From the NCBI GenBank assembly GCA_044339595.1, contig JBIIVF010000001.1, positions 1 through 64,000 of the forward strand: DNA of 64,000 bases. Reading direction: 5' to 3'. The position numbers and the translations under genes were made by a program. This document shows positions 53,171-62,335 of the stretch, one piece after another; position 1 is the stretch's first letter; each line of letters opens with the position of its first letter. Under the pieces are notes generated by a model that worked only from the letters and a program-made list of their open reading frames with translations, was not told the DNA's origin and did not search any database. Origin of the DNA: CAZTGZ01 sp044339595 (GTDB taxonomy: Bacteria; Bacteroidota; Bacteroidia; NS11-12g; UBA9320).

Positions 53171-55380
53171 TTTTCGAGATAGGCAGGGAGAGTCGCTTCG
53201 TAGTGTGATCTAAAATCTTTCACGCTACCAAAGCTTTCTCCATCCACGGTAACTTGAGTTCCCTTCACCGAACCTATCCAAACATGTGGAATATTCTGAT
53301 TTTTCAAGTATTCTGTAATACTTTGTTTTTGACTTTCGGCGGCAGAAATAATGACTCTACTTTGACCCTCTCCAAAAAGGAAAGCATCCTTGCGAACCTC
53401 TTTAACCGATGAAATATCAAAACCTTTTCCGGATTGAAGCGCGCTTTCAAGTAAGCTAATAAAGACCCCGCCTTCGGAAATATCATGACAAGAGGACACC
53501 CAACCTTGGCGAATCAAGTGCTTCACGGATTGCTGCACTTTGTATTCAGTATCAAGATCAAATTCCGGACATTGTGAATGATCAATTCCGAGGTACTTAG
53601 CCAAATATTGAGAACTACCCAAATCATTGGTCACAGGCCCTATGAGAAGAATGGCATCTCCTTCATTTTTAAAAGCAATGTTTGTAATATGAGACTGTTT
53701 TTCAATAATCCCCACCATTCCGATGGTCGGTGTTGGAAATACTGCAGTTCCGTCACCACTTTGGTTATAAAAACTTACGTTTCCGCCGGTAACCGGTGTG
53801 CCAAATTTTTCACAGGCTGCTTTCATCCCCATTATGGCATTCGTAAATTGCCAGTATACCCCTTTATCGTAGGGATTGCCAAAATTAAGGCAGTTGGTAA
53901 TCGCACAAGGTTCTCCACCTGAGCAAATGATGTTACGGGCTGCCTCTGAAACCGCTATAGCAGTTCCCTTTTCCGGATCTGCATAAATATATCGTGAATT
54001 ACAATCTACGGTCAGTGCCAAAGACTTTTCACTTCCTTTAATTCGCACAATAGATGCATCTGAAGGACGATTGGTGCTCTGATTTACCGTTCCCACCATA
54101 GAATCATATTGGTTATAAACCCATTTTCTGGAGGCGATATTAGGAAGTGCAGTGATGAAATAAGCAATATCTTTAAAATCGGTAGGTATCGAAAGGGTGT
54201 TCTGTTGAAACGCTTCAATTTTGTCTTGATAGGCGGGTCTTTCAAATTCACGGTGATAAATTGGAGCTCCACCCCCCAAAACCAATGATTCGGCAGGAAT
54301 ATCTGCTTCTAACTTATCATGCATGAAATATCTTACACGTCCACTATCTGTGATGGTTCCGATAGGCGCATAGAGTAAATCCCACTTTTCGAGAACTCGT
54401 TCAATTTCGGATTCTTTTCCTTTTTCAATTACCACCAACATGCGTTCTTGTGATTCAGAAAGAAGAATTTCCCAGGCCTTCATATCCGCTTGACGCAATG
54501 GTACTTTATCGAGCTGAATATCCATTCCGGTGCCGCTTTTGGCACTCATTTCTGAGGTTGAGCAGGTGATCCCGGCGGCGCCCATGTCTTGCATACCAAT
54601 GACTGCCCCGGTTTCAATGATTTCCATAGAAGCCTCCAGAATTAGTTTTTCCCAAAAGGGGTCACCTACCTGCACAGCAGGAAGATCTTTAACTGAATCT
54701 TCACTGATATCTTTGGAGGCAAATGCGGCTCCATGGATCCCATCTTTACCCGTTCTGCTTCCGAAGATATATACAGGATTACCGACTCCCTCAGCGATGG
54801 CTGAAACGGTTTTGCCAACTTCTACCAAACCAACACTCATGGCGTTTACTAAAATGTTGGTTTCATAACAAGGATCGAAATACACTTCTCCTCCTACTGT
54901 AGGAATTCCGAAAGAGTTACCATAATCGCCAATTCCTTTTACAACTCCTTTTACGAGCCATTTGGTTCGATCGGTATCAATGCTTCCAAACCTTAGCGAG
55001 TTCAGTTGAGCGATGGGTCTTGCTCCCATAGAAAATATATCGCGGTTGATGCCCCCTACCCCGGTCGCTGCACCCTGATAAGGCTCAATAGCACTCGGGT
55101 GATTATGGCTTTCGATTTTAAAGCAACATGCCAATCCATCTCCAATATCTACCAAACCGGCATTCTCTTCTCCCGCCTTGGCCAACATAGCAGGACCTTC
55201 CTTTGGAAGTTTCTTTAACCAGACAATGGAGTTTTTATAGGAACAATGTTCACTCCACATCACAGAATAGATGCTCAATTCCGTAAAATTGGGTACACGT
55301 CCTAAAATTTCACAAATTTTGTCGTATTCTTCCGGTAAGAGGCCCAATTGACGGGCGGTTTCTAGATTTGATACTTCCAT
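53167..55380 (-). CDS. purL: Phosphoribosylformylglycinamidine synthase II
   Basis: ATP-dependent amidation step of purine synthesis. At 737 residues this is the short PurL form, which needs separate PurS and PurQ partners, not seen in the window. It contains [11 protein letters not shown] near 45, [21 protein letters not shown], the [13 protein letters not shown] linker and the second half with AISEAARN-like [15 protein letters not shown] and [24 protein letters not shown] element (55400-55407, minus strand) 20 bp upstream is a possible -7 box. Confidence 0.96.
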   Translation of the reverse strand: MEVSNLETARQLGLLPEEYDKICEILGRVPNFTELSIYSVMWSEHCSYKNSIVWLKKLPKEGPAMLAKAGEENAGLVDIGDGLACCFKIESHNHPSAIEPYQGAATGVGGINRDIFSMGARPIAQLNSLRFGSIDTDRTKWLVKGVVKGIGDYGNSFGIPTVGGEVYFDPCYETNILVNAMSVGLVEVGKTVSAIAEGVGNPVYIFGSRTGKDGIHGAAFASKDISEDSVKDLPAVQVGDPFWEKLILEASMEIIETGAVIGMQDMGAAGITCSTSEMSAKSGTGMDIQLDKVPLRQADMKAWEILLSESQERMLVVIEKGKESEIERVLEKWDLLYAPIGTITDSGRVRYFMHDKLEADIPAESLVLGGGAPIYHREFERPAYQDKIEAFQQNTLSIPTDFKDIAYFITALPNIASRKWVYNQYDSMVGTVNQSTNRPSDASIVRIKGSEKSLALTVDCNSRYIYADPEKGTAIAVSEAARNIICSGGEPCAITNCLNFGNPYDKGVYWQFTNAIMGMKAACEKFGTPVTGGNVSFYNQSGDGTAVFPTPTIGMVGIIEKQSHITNIAFKNEGDAILLIGPVTNDLGSSQYLAKYLGIDHSQCPEFDLDTEYKVQQSVKHLIRQGWVSSCHDISEGGVFISLLESALQSGKGFDISSVKEVRKDAFLFGEGQSRVIISAAESQKQSITEYLKNQNIPHVWIGSVKGTQVTVDGESFGSVKDFRSHYEATLPAYLEN

Positions 55381-55533
55381 GTTTTGGTAAATGATGACGC
55401 AAATTTAACCACAACAAAAAAGAAAATCGGGGTTTACGTTTAATAAATAGTAAACGAACAGCCCAAGTTTCTCCACAATGGTCGGAGGTTCTATCAACCT
55501 TCGTTGATATAACTGAAATGAATCTAGAAATAG

Positions 55534-56874
55534 TTATGCGTTAATATCGAATGACTCCATGAATTTGGTCGTGAAATTACCTTTTCTGAAGTCGGGATGT
55601 TGCATAATTTTCAAGTGCAGCGGAATGGTGGTTTTAAGGCCATCAATCACAAATTCATTGAGCGCTCTTTCCATTTTTACGATCACTTCTTCCCTTGTTT
55701 GAGCTGCCACGATCAATTTAGCGATCATGCTGTCATAATTAGGGGGAATGGTGTATCCGGCATAAATGTGCGTGTCTACTCTTACTCCGTGACCTCCCGG
55801 TTTATGCAAATGGGTGATTTTACCGGGGCAAGGCATGAAATTATTGAATGGATCTTCCGCATTGATTCTGCATTCCATTGAATGTTTCAAGGGGAAATAA
55901 TTCTTACCACTTATGGGCACGCCGGCAGCAAGGAGTATTTGTTCTTTAATAAGGTCGAAATTAATGACTTCTTCTGTAACCGGGTGTTCAACCTGGATAC
56001 GAGTGTTCATTTCCATAAAGTAGAAATTCCGGTGTTTATCTACCAAGAATTCTACCGTTCCAACCCCTTCGTATTTAATACTGGTTGCAGCAGCAATGGC
56101 TGCTTCTCCCATGCGATTCCTCAAATCATCCGTCATAAAAGGTGAAGGCGATTCTTCGATCAATTTTTGATGTCTGCGTTGAATCGAACAATCTCTTTCG
56201 CTGAGGTGACAAGCTTTACCATATTGATCACCGGCAATCTGAATTTCGATATGGCGTGGTTCTTCGATATACTTTTCGAGATACATGCCATCATTGCCAA
56301 AAGCAGCTTTGGCTTCCTGGCGAGCTGAATTCCATGCGGCTTCAAAATCTTCCGATTTCCATACGATGCGCATTCCCCGTCCCCCACCACCTGCAGTGGC
56401 TTTCAAGATGATTGGATATTTGATTTCTTCGGCGAGCACGATACCTTCTTCTAAAGATTTCAGCAATCCTTCAGAACCCGGAATGGTAGGCACCCCGGCT
56501 TTTTTCATGGTTTCTTTAGCGTTGGATTTATCTCCCATGGAATGAATCATTTCAGGGGAGGCTCCAATAAATTTAATTCCGTGATCACGGCATAGGCCTG
56601 AAAACTTTTCGTTTTCAGATAAAAAACCATAACCCGGATGAACGGCATCAGCATTGGTTATTTCAGCCGCTGCCAAAATGCTGGGCATGTTTAGATATGA
56701 CTGCGCACTTGGAGGTGGGCCAATACAAACAGCTTCATCGGCAAAGCGCACGTGTAAACTTTCCTTATCTGCAGTGGAATATACAGCCACTGTTTTGATG
56801 CCCATTTCTTTGCAGGTTCTGATAATGCGCAATGCAATCTCCCCGCGATTAGCAATCAGTATCTTCTTAAACAT
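55534..56874 (-). CDS. accC: Biotin carboxylase subunit of acetyl-CoA carboxylase
   Basis: 446-residue ATP-grasp enzyme that carboxylates biotin on AccB. Landmarks are [18 protein letters not shown], the glycine-rich [14 protein letters not shown] (about 160-173), [16 protein letters not shown] and the catalytic [16 protein letters not shown]. It follows accB by 13 bp at the end of the fatty-acid operon, supporting an acetyl-CoA carboxylase role over propionyl-CoA carboxylase. Confidence 0.96.
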   Translation of the reverse strand: MFKKILIANRGEIALRIIRTCKEMGIKTVAVYSTADKESLHVRFADEAVCIGPPPSAQSYLNMPSILAAAEITNADAVHPGYGFLSENEKFSGLCRDHGIKFIGASPEMIHSMGDKSNAKETMKKAGVPTIPGSEGLLKSLEEGIVLAEEIKYPIILKATAGGGGRGMRIVWKSEDFEAAWNSARQEAKAAFGNDGMYLEKYIEEPRHIEIQIAGDQYGKACHLSERDCSIQRRHQKLIEESPSPFMTDDLRNRMGEAAIAAATSIKYEGVGTVEFLVDKHRNFYFMEMNTRIQVEHPVTEEVINFDLIKEQILLAAGVPISGKNYFPLKHSMECRINAEDPFNNFMPCPGKITHLHKPGGHGVRVDTHIYAGYTIPPNYDSMIAKLIVAAQTREEVIVKMERALNEFVIDGLKTTIPLHLKIMQHPDFRKGNFTTKFMESFDINA

Positions 56875-56887
56875 ATCTGATTCCTTT

Positions 56888-57358
56888 CTAAATTTCTACC
56901 AGAAACAGCGGCTGGTCATATTCTACCGGTGTAGCGTCGTCAACAAGAACTTTAACAATCTTACCACTAATCTCTGACTCAATTTCATTGAACAACTTCA
57001 TGGCTTCAACAATGCAAAGAACTTGTCCAACTTCGATGGTATCTCCAACATTGACGAAAGAAGGCTTATCCGGTGATGATGAACGATAAAATGTGCCAAT
57101 CATTGGCGATTTTATTTCCTTAAGATTTGAAGCAGGCGCCGCAATAGGTGCCGGAGCTACCGCAATTTCAGCAACGGGTGCTGCTGCAGGTGCAGGTGCT
57201 GCTGAAACCTGCTGAGGGGCTGCTGCCACTGCCACCACTTCAGTGATTTTTCCTGTTTTTTTAATTGAAAGTTTGAAATCCTTTCTTTCGATGCTAACTT
57301 CGTCTACACCTGAAGCGGAAACGAATCTTATCAGACTTTGAATGTCCTTTAATTCCAT
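56888..57358 (-). CDS. accB: Biotin carboxyl carrier protein
   Basis: 156-residue carrier. The N-terminal segment ([17 protein letters not shown]) is followed by an Ala/Pro/Val-rich flexible linker (about 45-80) and the C-terminal biotinyl domain. The biotinylated lysine is in [14 protein letters not shown] and the P-M-I-G-T-F-Y-R thumb is in [12 protein letters not shown]. It lies between fabH and accC. Confidence 0.96.
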   Translation of the reverse strand: MELKDIQSLIRFVSASGVDEVSIERKDFKLSIKKTGKITEVVAVAAAPQQVSAAPAPAAAPVAEIAVAPAPIAAPASNLKEIKSPMIGTFYRSSSPDKPSFVNVGDTIEVGQVLCIVEAMKLFNEIESEISGKIVKVLVDDATPVEYDQPLFLVEI

Positions 57359-57400
57359 AATTTTAAGATTAATTCAGACTACAAGAATATGAAAATACTT

Positions 57401-58396
57401 TTAAGAATTGTATGCCCATTTCAAATATATAGCACCCCAGGTGAATCCACCACCAAAAGTTGCAAAAATTAGGGTGTCTCCTTTTTTAAATTTCTTCTCA
57501 AAATCCCACAGTAACAAGGGCAAAGTACCATTGGTCGTATTGCCATATTTCTCAATATTGATTAATACTTTATCCTGCTCTATTCCCATTCGGTCTGCAG
57601 TAGCATCAATAATTCTTTTATTGGCCTGATGAGCAATTAAATACGAAACGTCATTGGAGGTGAGATTATTTCTGAGCATGATCTGATGACTCACGTCTGC
57701 CATATTTGTTACGGCAAATTTAAATACAGATTTACCCTCCTGATAAACGTAATGCAATCTATTCTGCACCGTTTCTAAAGAAGGAGGCATCAATGAACCA
57801 CCTGCCTTTTGATGCAGAAATTCACGTCCTGAGCCATCTGATTTCAGGATACTATCGATTAAACCAAGACCTTCTTCATTGGGTTCGAGTAATATGCACC
57901 CTACACCATCTCCGAAAATTATACAAGTATTTCTGTCGGTGTAGTCAATAATAGCTGACATTTTATCACCGCCCACGACCAAAACTTTTTTGTAGCGCCC
58001 AGATTCGATCAATGAAGCCCCGGTTTGCATGCCAAATAAAAATCCTGAACATGCCGCAGCCAGATCAAAACCCCAAGCATTTTTTGCACCGACTTTATCA
58101 CAAAGGATGTTTGCCGTAGCCGGAAAAATCAAGTCACCTGTGATGGTGCAGCAAACGACCACATCAATTTCAAGCGCTGAAATTCCGCGTTTGGCCAATA
58201 ATCCGTTTACGGCTTCCGCTGCCATATCAGACATGGCTTTGCCCGGTTCTCTGAGAATTCTTCGTTCTTTAATACCCGTTCTGGATTGAATCCATTCATC
58301 GGTGGTATCCACCATCTTCTCGAGGTCTTTGTTCGAAAGAATGGTTTCAGGAACGTAACCGTTAACACAAGTGATTGCCGCCGTGATTTTACCCAT
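57401..58396 (-). CDS. fabH: 3-oxoacyl-ACP synthase III
   Basis: Initiates fatty-acid elongation by condensing acyl-CoA with malonyl-ACP. In the 331 residues the catalytic triad is visible: C116 in DLAAACSGFLFG, the His in YLIAHQANKRII and the Asn in YGNTTNGTLPLLLW. It is downstream of plsX by 35 bp, as in many bacteria. Substrate preference (acetyl- versus branched-chain CoA) cannot be read with confidence; Bacteroidota often make iso-branched acids. Confidence 0.96.
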   Translation of the reverse strand: MGKITAAITCVNGYVPETILSNKDLEKMVDTTDEWIQSRTGIKERRILREPGKAMSDMAAEAVNGLLAKRGISALEIDVVVCCTITGDLIFPATANILCDKVGAKNAWGFDLAAACSGFLFGMQTGASLIESGRYKKVLVVGGDKMSAIIDYTDRNTCIIFGDGVGCILLEPNEEGLGLIDSILKSDGSGREFLHQKAGGSLMPPSLETVQNRLHYVYQEGKSVFKFAVTNMADVSHQIMLRNNLTSNDVSYLIAHQANKRIIDATADRMGIEQDKVLINIEKYGNTTNGTLPLLLWDFEKKFKKGDTLIFATFGGGFTWGAIYLKWAYNS

Positions 58397-58431
58397 TTGA
58401 AATTTTTAAATTATGGCAAATATACCTTATT

Positions 58432-59367
58432 CTACAAGGAGGATTTAATTTTATCTACCAGACCTGAACTCACGACATCGCGAGCCAATCTGATCATATT
58501 TACAATTGTATTTGCCTTTGAAATGCCATGACCAATGATGACCGGCTTATTGATTCCGAGAATCGGAGAGCCTCCATAATTGGTAAAATTGAATCGATCC
58601 AGATAATCGTCTTTAAGCCCTCTTTTCAGCAAATTATAGAAAAACCCTTCACAAGTTTTTAGCACCACATTGCCGGTGAATCCATCACAAACCACTACAT
58701 CTGCCTTGTCGTTGAACAAATCCCTTCCTTCAACATTACCCACAAAATGAATATTTCTTAGATCTTCCAGCAGGTTGTACGTAGCCAGGGTGAGCAGATT
58801 GCCTTTTTCCTTTTCTTCTCCGATGCTCAGTAAGGCTACTTTTGGATTTTCAATTTTGAGCACATGCTGCGCATAGAGAGATCCCAGTACGGCAAACTGT
58901 TTGAGGGTTTCCGGCTTTACGTCAGCGTTGGCACCGACATCCAGCATAACCCCGGTTGAGCCATCTATTTTAGGGAGAACAGTAGAGATAGAGGGTCTTT
59001 GAATGCCTTCAATGGCTCTGACAGAATAAAGGGATGAAACCATCATGGCTCCGGTATTTCCTGCCCCTGCAAAAGCATCAATTTCTCCTTCACTCAGCAT
59101 TTTTAATCCAATATTAATGCTGGAATGACGTTTTTGTGATACTGCTTTTGTCGGATGCTCGGCCATACCAATAACCTCAGGAGCATGCACAATATTAAAT
59201 TTAATATTGCAATCGAGTTCTGATAAGGTTTGTTTCAATAGCGGTTCATCTCCAAAGAGAATTACTTCCACATTAGACAAATCACTCTCAGTAGCCGCCT
59301 GAATGGCACCTTTAATTACTTCGAGCGGTGCATAATCACCACCCATTGCATCTAAACCGATTTTCAT
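58432..59367 (-). CDS. plsX: Phosphate acyltransferase PlsX
   Basis: Makes acyl-phosphate from acyl-ACP for glycerolipid synthesis. The ATG at 59367 starts MKIGLDAMGGDYAPLEVI, the family N-terminus; the frame's earlier codons (to 59382) lie in the gap after rpmF. The 311 residues include NIVHAPEVIGMAEHPTKAV, the FAGAGNTGAMMVSSL motif and DVGANADVKPE. It lies 21 bp after rpmF. Confidence 0.95.
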   Translation of the reverse strand: MKIGLDAMGGDYAPLEVIKGAIQAATESDLSNVEVILFGDEPLLKQTLSELDCNIKFNIVHAPEVIGMAEHPTKAVSQKRHSSINIGLKMLSEGEIDAFAGAGNTGAMMVSSLYSVRAIEGIQRPSISTVLPKIDGSTGVMLDVGANADVKPETLKQFAVLGSLYAQHVLKIENPKVALLSIGEEKEKGNLLTLATYNLLEDLRNIHFVGNVEGRDLFNDKADVVVCDGFTGNVVLKTCEGFFYNLLKRGLKDDYLDRFNFTNYGGSPILGINKPVIIGHGISKANTIVNMIRLARDVVSSGLVDKIKSSL

Positions 59368-59388
59368 CTGTTTACGATACAATCATGA

Positions 59389-59571
59389 CTAGTCATTTTT
59401 ACCGGGCAATACTTTAATGCCGCGGTACATGCCGGTTTCGAGGTTGAGTTTGTGATACACACCAACATCTCCTGTTGCAGGATCGGTAAACAATTGCATG
59501 CTTCCCAATTTGTGGTGAGTTCTTCTCTTGTCTCTCCTGGTTTTCGAGGTTTTACGTTTCGGATGAGCCAT
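59389..59571 (-). CDS. rpmF: 50S ribosomal protein L32
   Basis: 60-residue basic protein with the family start MAHPKRKTSKTRRDKRRTHHKL. It has no cysteines, so it is the zinc-free form of L32. Its start overlaps the end of the DUF177 gene by 20 bp, and it precedes plsX in the conserved DUF177-rpmF-plsX-fabH order. Confidence 0.96.
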   Translation of the reverse strand: MAHPKRKTSKTRRDKRRTHHKLGSMQLFTDPATGDVGVYHKLNLETGMYRGIKVLPGKND

Positions 59572-60091
59572 TTTTATCCTTATTAAATAGTACTTTCAAT
59601 TTATCCCAGGTTCCGTCCTGGCCCGTATTATCTGTTTCTGATGACTTCAAAAACGAAGTGATCGATTCATTGCATTGCTTGGGTTCTTTTAGCGAATTTT
59701 CGCAAAGTTTTCTCATCGGCAGATCTAACATCAAGAAATCATAGATCAACTGATCAACCCATAATTCCTGTTCCTGAGGTGTTATATAAATCAAATCCGG
59801 TTCATCTTCTGCCGGTTGTGATTGTACTTTTACCTCAATGGTATTTGAACCTTTCACCGGGTATTTGATTTCATCGAGACAATTGTCGCAGTTTACCACC
59901 AAATATCCATCCCAGTTAAAATTGAGTTCAAACAAGTTTTCTGCTTTTTTGAAATCTAAAAGAACGTGAACATTCCCTTTTTCAATCAACCCGCCTTCCC
60001 GCTCTCTGAAAAATTCCTCATCGACCAGGAAATCGTAGTTGTGCGATCCTGAGGAAAGTTGAACAAATGGTATTTTAAATGTACGCTTCAC
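59552..60091 (-). CDS. DUF177 protein (YceD-like, ribosome-assembly associated)
   Basis: 179-residue cytosolic protein; the start is GTG at 60091. It contains the DUF177 pattern: a beta-rich N-terminal half, a CxxC pair in VNCDNCLDEIKYPV (about 75-78), an acidic region and the C-terminal LPMRKLCENSLKEP. YceD-type proteins are encoded before L32 in most bacteria and are linked to 23S rRNA or ribosome processing; the exact role is unsettled. It is the first gene of the fatty-acid operon. Confidence 0.88.
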   Translation of the reverse strand: MKRTFKIPFVQLSSGSHNYDFLVDEEFFREREGGLIEKGNVHVLLDFKKAENLFELNFNWDGYLVVNCDNCLDEIKYPVKGSNTIEVKVQSQPAEDEPDLIYITPQEQELWVDQLIYDFLMLDLPMRKLCENSLKEPKQCNESITSFLKSSETDNTGQDGTWDKLKVLFNKDKNGSSET

Positions 60092-60114
60092 TCCACAGAC
60101 CCTAAAAAGGTCGG

Positions 60115-60148
60115 CAAAAATACAATATTTTATCTAAATGAAAAACAA
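60115..60148 (-). promoter_or_regulatory. Probable promoter of DUF177-rpmF-plsX-fabH-accB-accC
   Basis: On the minus strand TTG (60146-60148) and TATTTTTG (60115-60122) are separated by 23 bp, at the long end of the accepted spacing. The GTG start at 60091 is 23 bp further on. Confidence 0.45.
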
Positions 60149-60154
60149 CTGACA

Positions 60155-61234
60155 TTATTTAAGTACCGGAATACCGATGCTGAATTTTTCTCTTCTGTGT
60201 TTGGTAAATGCCAATGGATTTTTCGTTAGTTCCATAAACTCGACACGCTTCTTGTAAATTTCATTGTTCAAAAAGATCGCATTTATGAATGACTCAGCGT
60301 TGGCAACTCCTTTACCGGCAATGTCATAAGCCGTCCCGTGATCGGGTGAAGTTCGCACTGCAGGTAATCCTGCTGTATAATTAACGCCCGAAGAAAAAGC
60401 CATTTGTTTAAATGGGATAAGCCCTTGATCGTGATACATCGCTAGTACTGCATCAAACTTCTTATAGAGTCCATTCCCAAAAAAACCATCCGCCGGATAA
60501 GGACCCAAGGCCAAAATATCCATTTTTCTAGCCTCTTCTATGGCAGGCATGATGATTTCAATTTCCTCTTTTCCGATAACTCCATTATCTCCTGAATGAG
60601 GATTTAAGCCTAAAACAGCAATTTTGGGGTTTGAAATTCCGAAATCCTGGATTAGAGATTCATTCAAAATGGACAGCTTTTCTAAAATCTTCTCTGTTTT
60701 TAATGCGCCCGCTACTTGTTGAATTGGAATATGTCCGGTAACTAAACCAACTTTTAAATCCTCACTCACGAGCAACATCATAAACCTTTCCGTTTCAAAG
60801 GTGTTGGCTAAAAACTCAGTATGGCCCGCAAATTCAAATTCTTTGCTGTAGGTAGTATTTTTATCAATGGGCCCTGTTAACAGGTTATGAATTTCACCGT
60901 TCTTGATATCCTCAATGGCTGCATTCAATGCCTTTAAAGCATAGTTACCTGCCTTCTGATCCGGTTTTCCCGGTTGAAAATCAAAGGCTTCTGCATGAAT
61001 ATTCTTTAGGTTTAATTTACCCGGTTCAAATTCCTTTGTAGAAGAGATTACTTTATATTGAAAATGATCCATGCCGAGTAAATTGGCATAGTGCCGAATC
61101 AATTCGGGATTGGCGTATAGCACAGGTAGGCAATGATTGAAGATAAGCGGATTGTCGAATGATTTTAAAATGAGCTCCATGCCAATCCCGTTCGGGTCAC
61201 CCGGCGTAATTCCCAAAAATATCTTGTTTTTCAT
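60155..61234 (-). CDS. pdxA: 4-hydroxythreonine-4-phosphate dehydrogenase
   Basis: NAD-dependent enzyme of the pyridoxal phosphate (DXP-dependent) pathway. The ATG at 61234 gives MKNKIFLGITPGDPNGIGMELI, the family start; the frame extends to 61276 without support. The 359 residues contain LLTGPIDKNT, FAGHTEFLAN (metal-ligand His), GLNPHSGDNGVIG, MYHDQGLIPFKQM and RTSPDHGTAYDIAGKG, whose His residues bind the metal. The next gene downstream on this strand (DUF177) has its own promoter. Confidence 0.95.
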   Translation of the reverse strand: MKNKIFLGITPGDPNGIGMELILKSFDNPLIFNHCLPVLYANPELIRHYANLLGMDHFQYKVISSTKEFEPGKLNLKNIHAEAFDFQPGKPDQKAGNYALKALNAAIEDIKNGEIHNLLTGPIDKNTTYSKEFEFAGHTEFLANTFETERFMMLLVSEDLKVGLVTGHIPIQQVAGALKTEKILEKLSILNESLIQDFGISNPKIAVLGLNPHSGDNGVIGKEEIEIIMPAIEEARKMDILALGPYPADGFFGNGLYKKFDAVLAMYHDQGLIPFKQMAFSSGVNYTAGLPAVRTSPDHGTAYDIAGKGVANAESFINAIFLNNEIYKKRVEFMELTKNPLAFTKHRREKFSIGIPVLK

Positions 61235-61641
61235 ACCTGAGTACAAACCTAAGATTTTTTTGACTTGCATGGACATGTTGATTCTAAATTGAAAAAATAA
61301 CTATGAAACCAGCCCAAAAGGTCACCGCCTCCTAACCTGCTAAACTGAGAATTAATGGGCTTCGGATCGTTAAATAATCAAAAAAATCGCCCCTCCTTTC
61401 AAGCAAATTATAGGCTAAAATTTCCCAAATACAGAAAACCATCCAAACTCAAGACTTTGCTCTATTTTTTATACCCATCATTTACGAAAATAAATGAAAG
61501 CAAACTCGGCTAAAAATGTTGATTATAAGAAAAAAAAAAGCATATTGCGTGAATACACAAGCAAATCCATTATGGACATGACATTGCGATTGAATCCTAC
61601 TTATTGTTCTTGGAACCTGAATTACCCAAACTGATCTTTCG
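61235..61641. other. Intergenic region between pdxA and the GNAT gene
   Basis: 407 bp, AT-rich, with a run of ten A (61530-61539). It contains one candidate 46-codon plus-strand ORF (61494-61634). No clear promoter consensus or terminator is seen; weak AT-rich sequence makes -7 calls unreliable. Confidence 0.5.
61494..61634 (+). CDS. Possible 46-residue small protein
   Basis: ATG-initiated frame ending 7 bp before the TTG start of the GNAT gene. The peptide is lysine-rich at the N-terminus (KNVDYKKKKSILREYTSK) and ends LNPTYCSWNLNYPN, with one cysteine. It has no signal peptide and no family that I recognise. Close spacing would allow translational coupling to the GNAT gene. It could be chance, since short frames are common in AT-rich sequence. 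Confidence 0.3.
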   Translation: MKANSAKNVDYKKKKSILREYTSKSIMDMTLRLNPTYCSWNLNYPN

Positions 61642-62331
61642 TTGATTACGGAAATAAAGATAAAGGCATTCAGGGCCATTGATGATGAGGCCAGTTGTAT
61701 TAAGTTTCTCGAGGGACACCGAGAGGTACTTATTGAACATGGTTTTAGCCACTTCAAGACCAATACTCAGGCTTGGTTTTACAACCCTTTGGTTTACGTA
61801 TTGGTAGCTGAGGATATTCATACCGGAGAATATATAGGCGGGGTTCGTCTCGAAATTGCTGATGATAGTTACGAACTGCCATGTGAGATGGCTTTAAAGC
61901 AAATGGATCCTAAAATTTCTGATTACATCAAGTTGCACCAAAAAGATGTAATGGCTGAAGGTTGTGGTTTATGGAATTCTAAATCCGTTGCCGGAAAGAG
62001 AATTAGTGTTATGCTTGTAAAGGCTGCCATCGTTGTTGCTGTGCAATTAAAAATCACGAAACTAATCGCGTTTTTGGCGCGATATACCAGTTACATTATT
62101 TTAAGAATGGGCTTTAAATCTGAAACCGGTTTAGGTAAAAATGGGGATTTTAATTATCCTACCGATCAGTTTATTGCAAGAGTCTATTTGAATGATGATT
62201 TGATTAACCTAAAGGATGCGAGTGAAGAAGACCGCAAGAGAATCATGTTTCTGCAAGCCAATCCCATTATTACACTCGACGAACTTGAGACAAATGAGCC
62301 GGTAAGGGTTCATTATGAATTAAAGATTTAA
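61642..62331 (+). CDS. GNAT-fold acyltransferase-like protein
   Basis: 229-residue protein; an in-frame TGA at 61618 and no nearby ATG force a TTG start (61642). The core fits an acyl-CoA N-acyltransferase fold: VLVAEDIHTGEYIGGVRLEIAD as the beta3-beta4 hairpin, MAEGCGLWNSKSVAGKRISVML before the helix that binds CoA, and FLARYTSYIILRMGFKSE as the usual final GF segment. The arrangement resembles N-acyl amino acid/homoserine-lactone synthase-type GNATs more than small acetyltransferases, but the substrate cannot be told. The sensor kinase gene begins 4 bp after its stop, so the two are co-transcribed. Confidence 0.65.
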   Translation: MITEIKIKAFRAIDDEASCIKFLEGHREVLIEHGFSHFKTNTQAWFYNPLVYVLVAEDIHTGEYIGGVRLEIADDSYELPCEMALKQMDPKISDYIKLHQKDVMAEGCGLWNSKSVAGKRISVMLVKAAIVVAVQLKITKLIAFLARYTSYIILRMGFKSETGLGKNGDFNYPTDQFIARVYLNDDLINLKDASEEDRKRIMFLQANPIITLDELETNEPVRVHYELKI

Positions 62332-62335
62332 TCCA

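Noticed and set aside
55492..55509. Small hairpin (TATCAAC / GTTGATA) after accC
   Set aside because: It has no T-run on the minus strand and only a 7-bp stem, so I do not call it a terminator.
61482..61821. Minus-strand frames upstream of the GNAT gene
   Set aside because: They overlap the GNAT coding sequence and have no features of their own.
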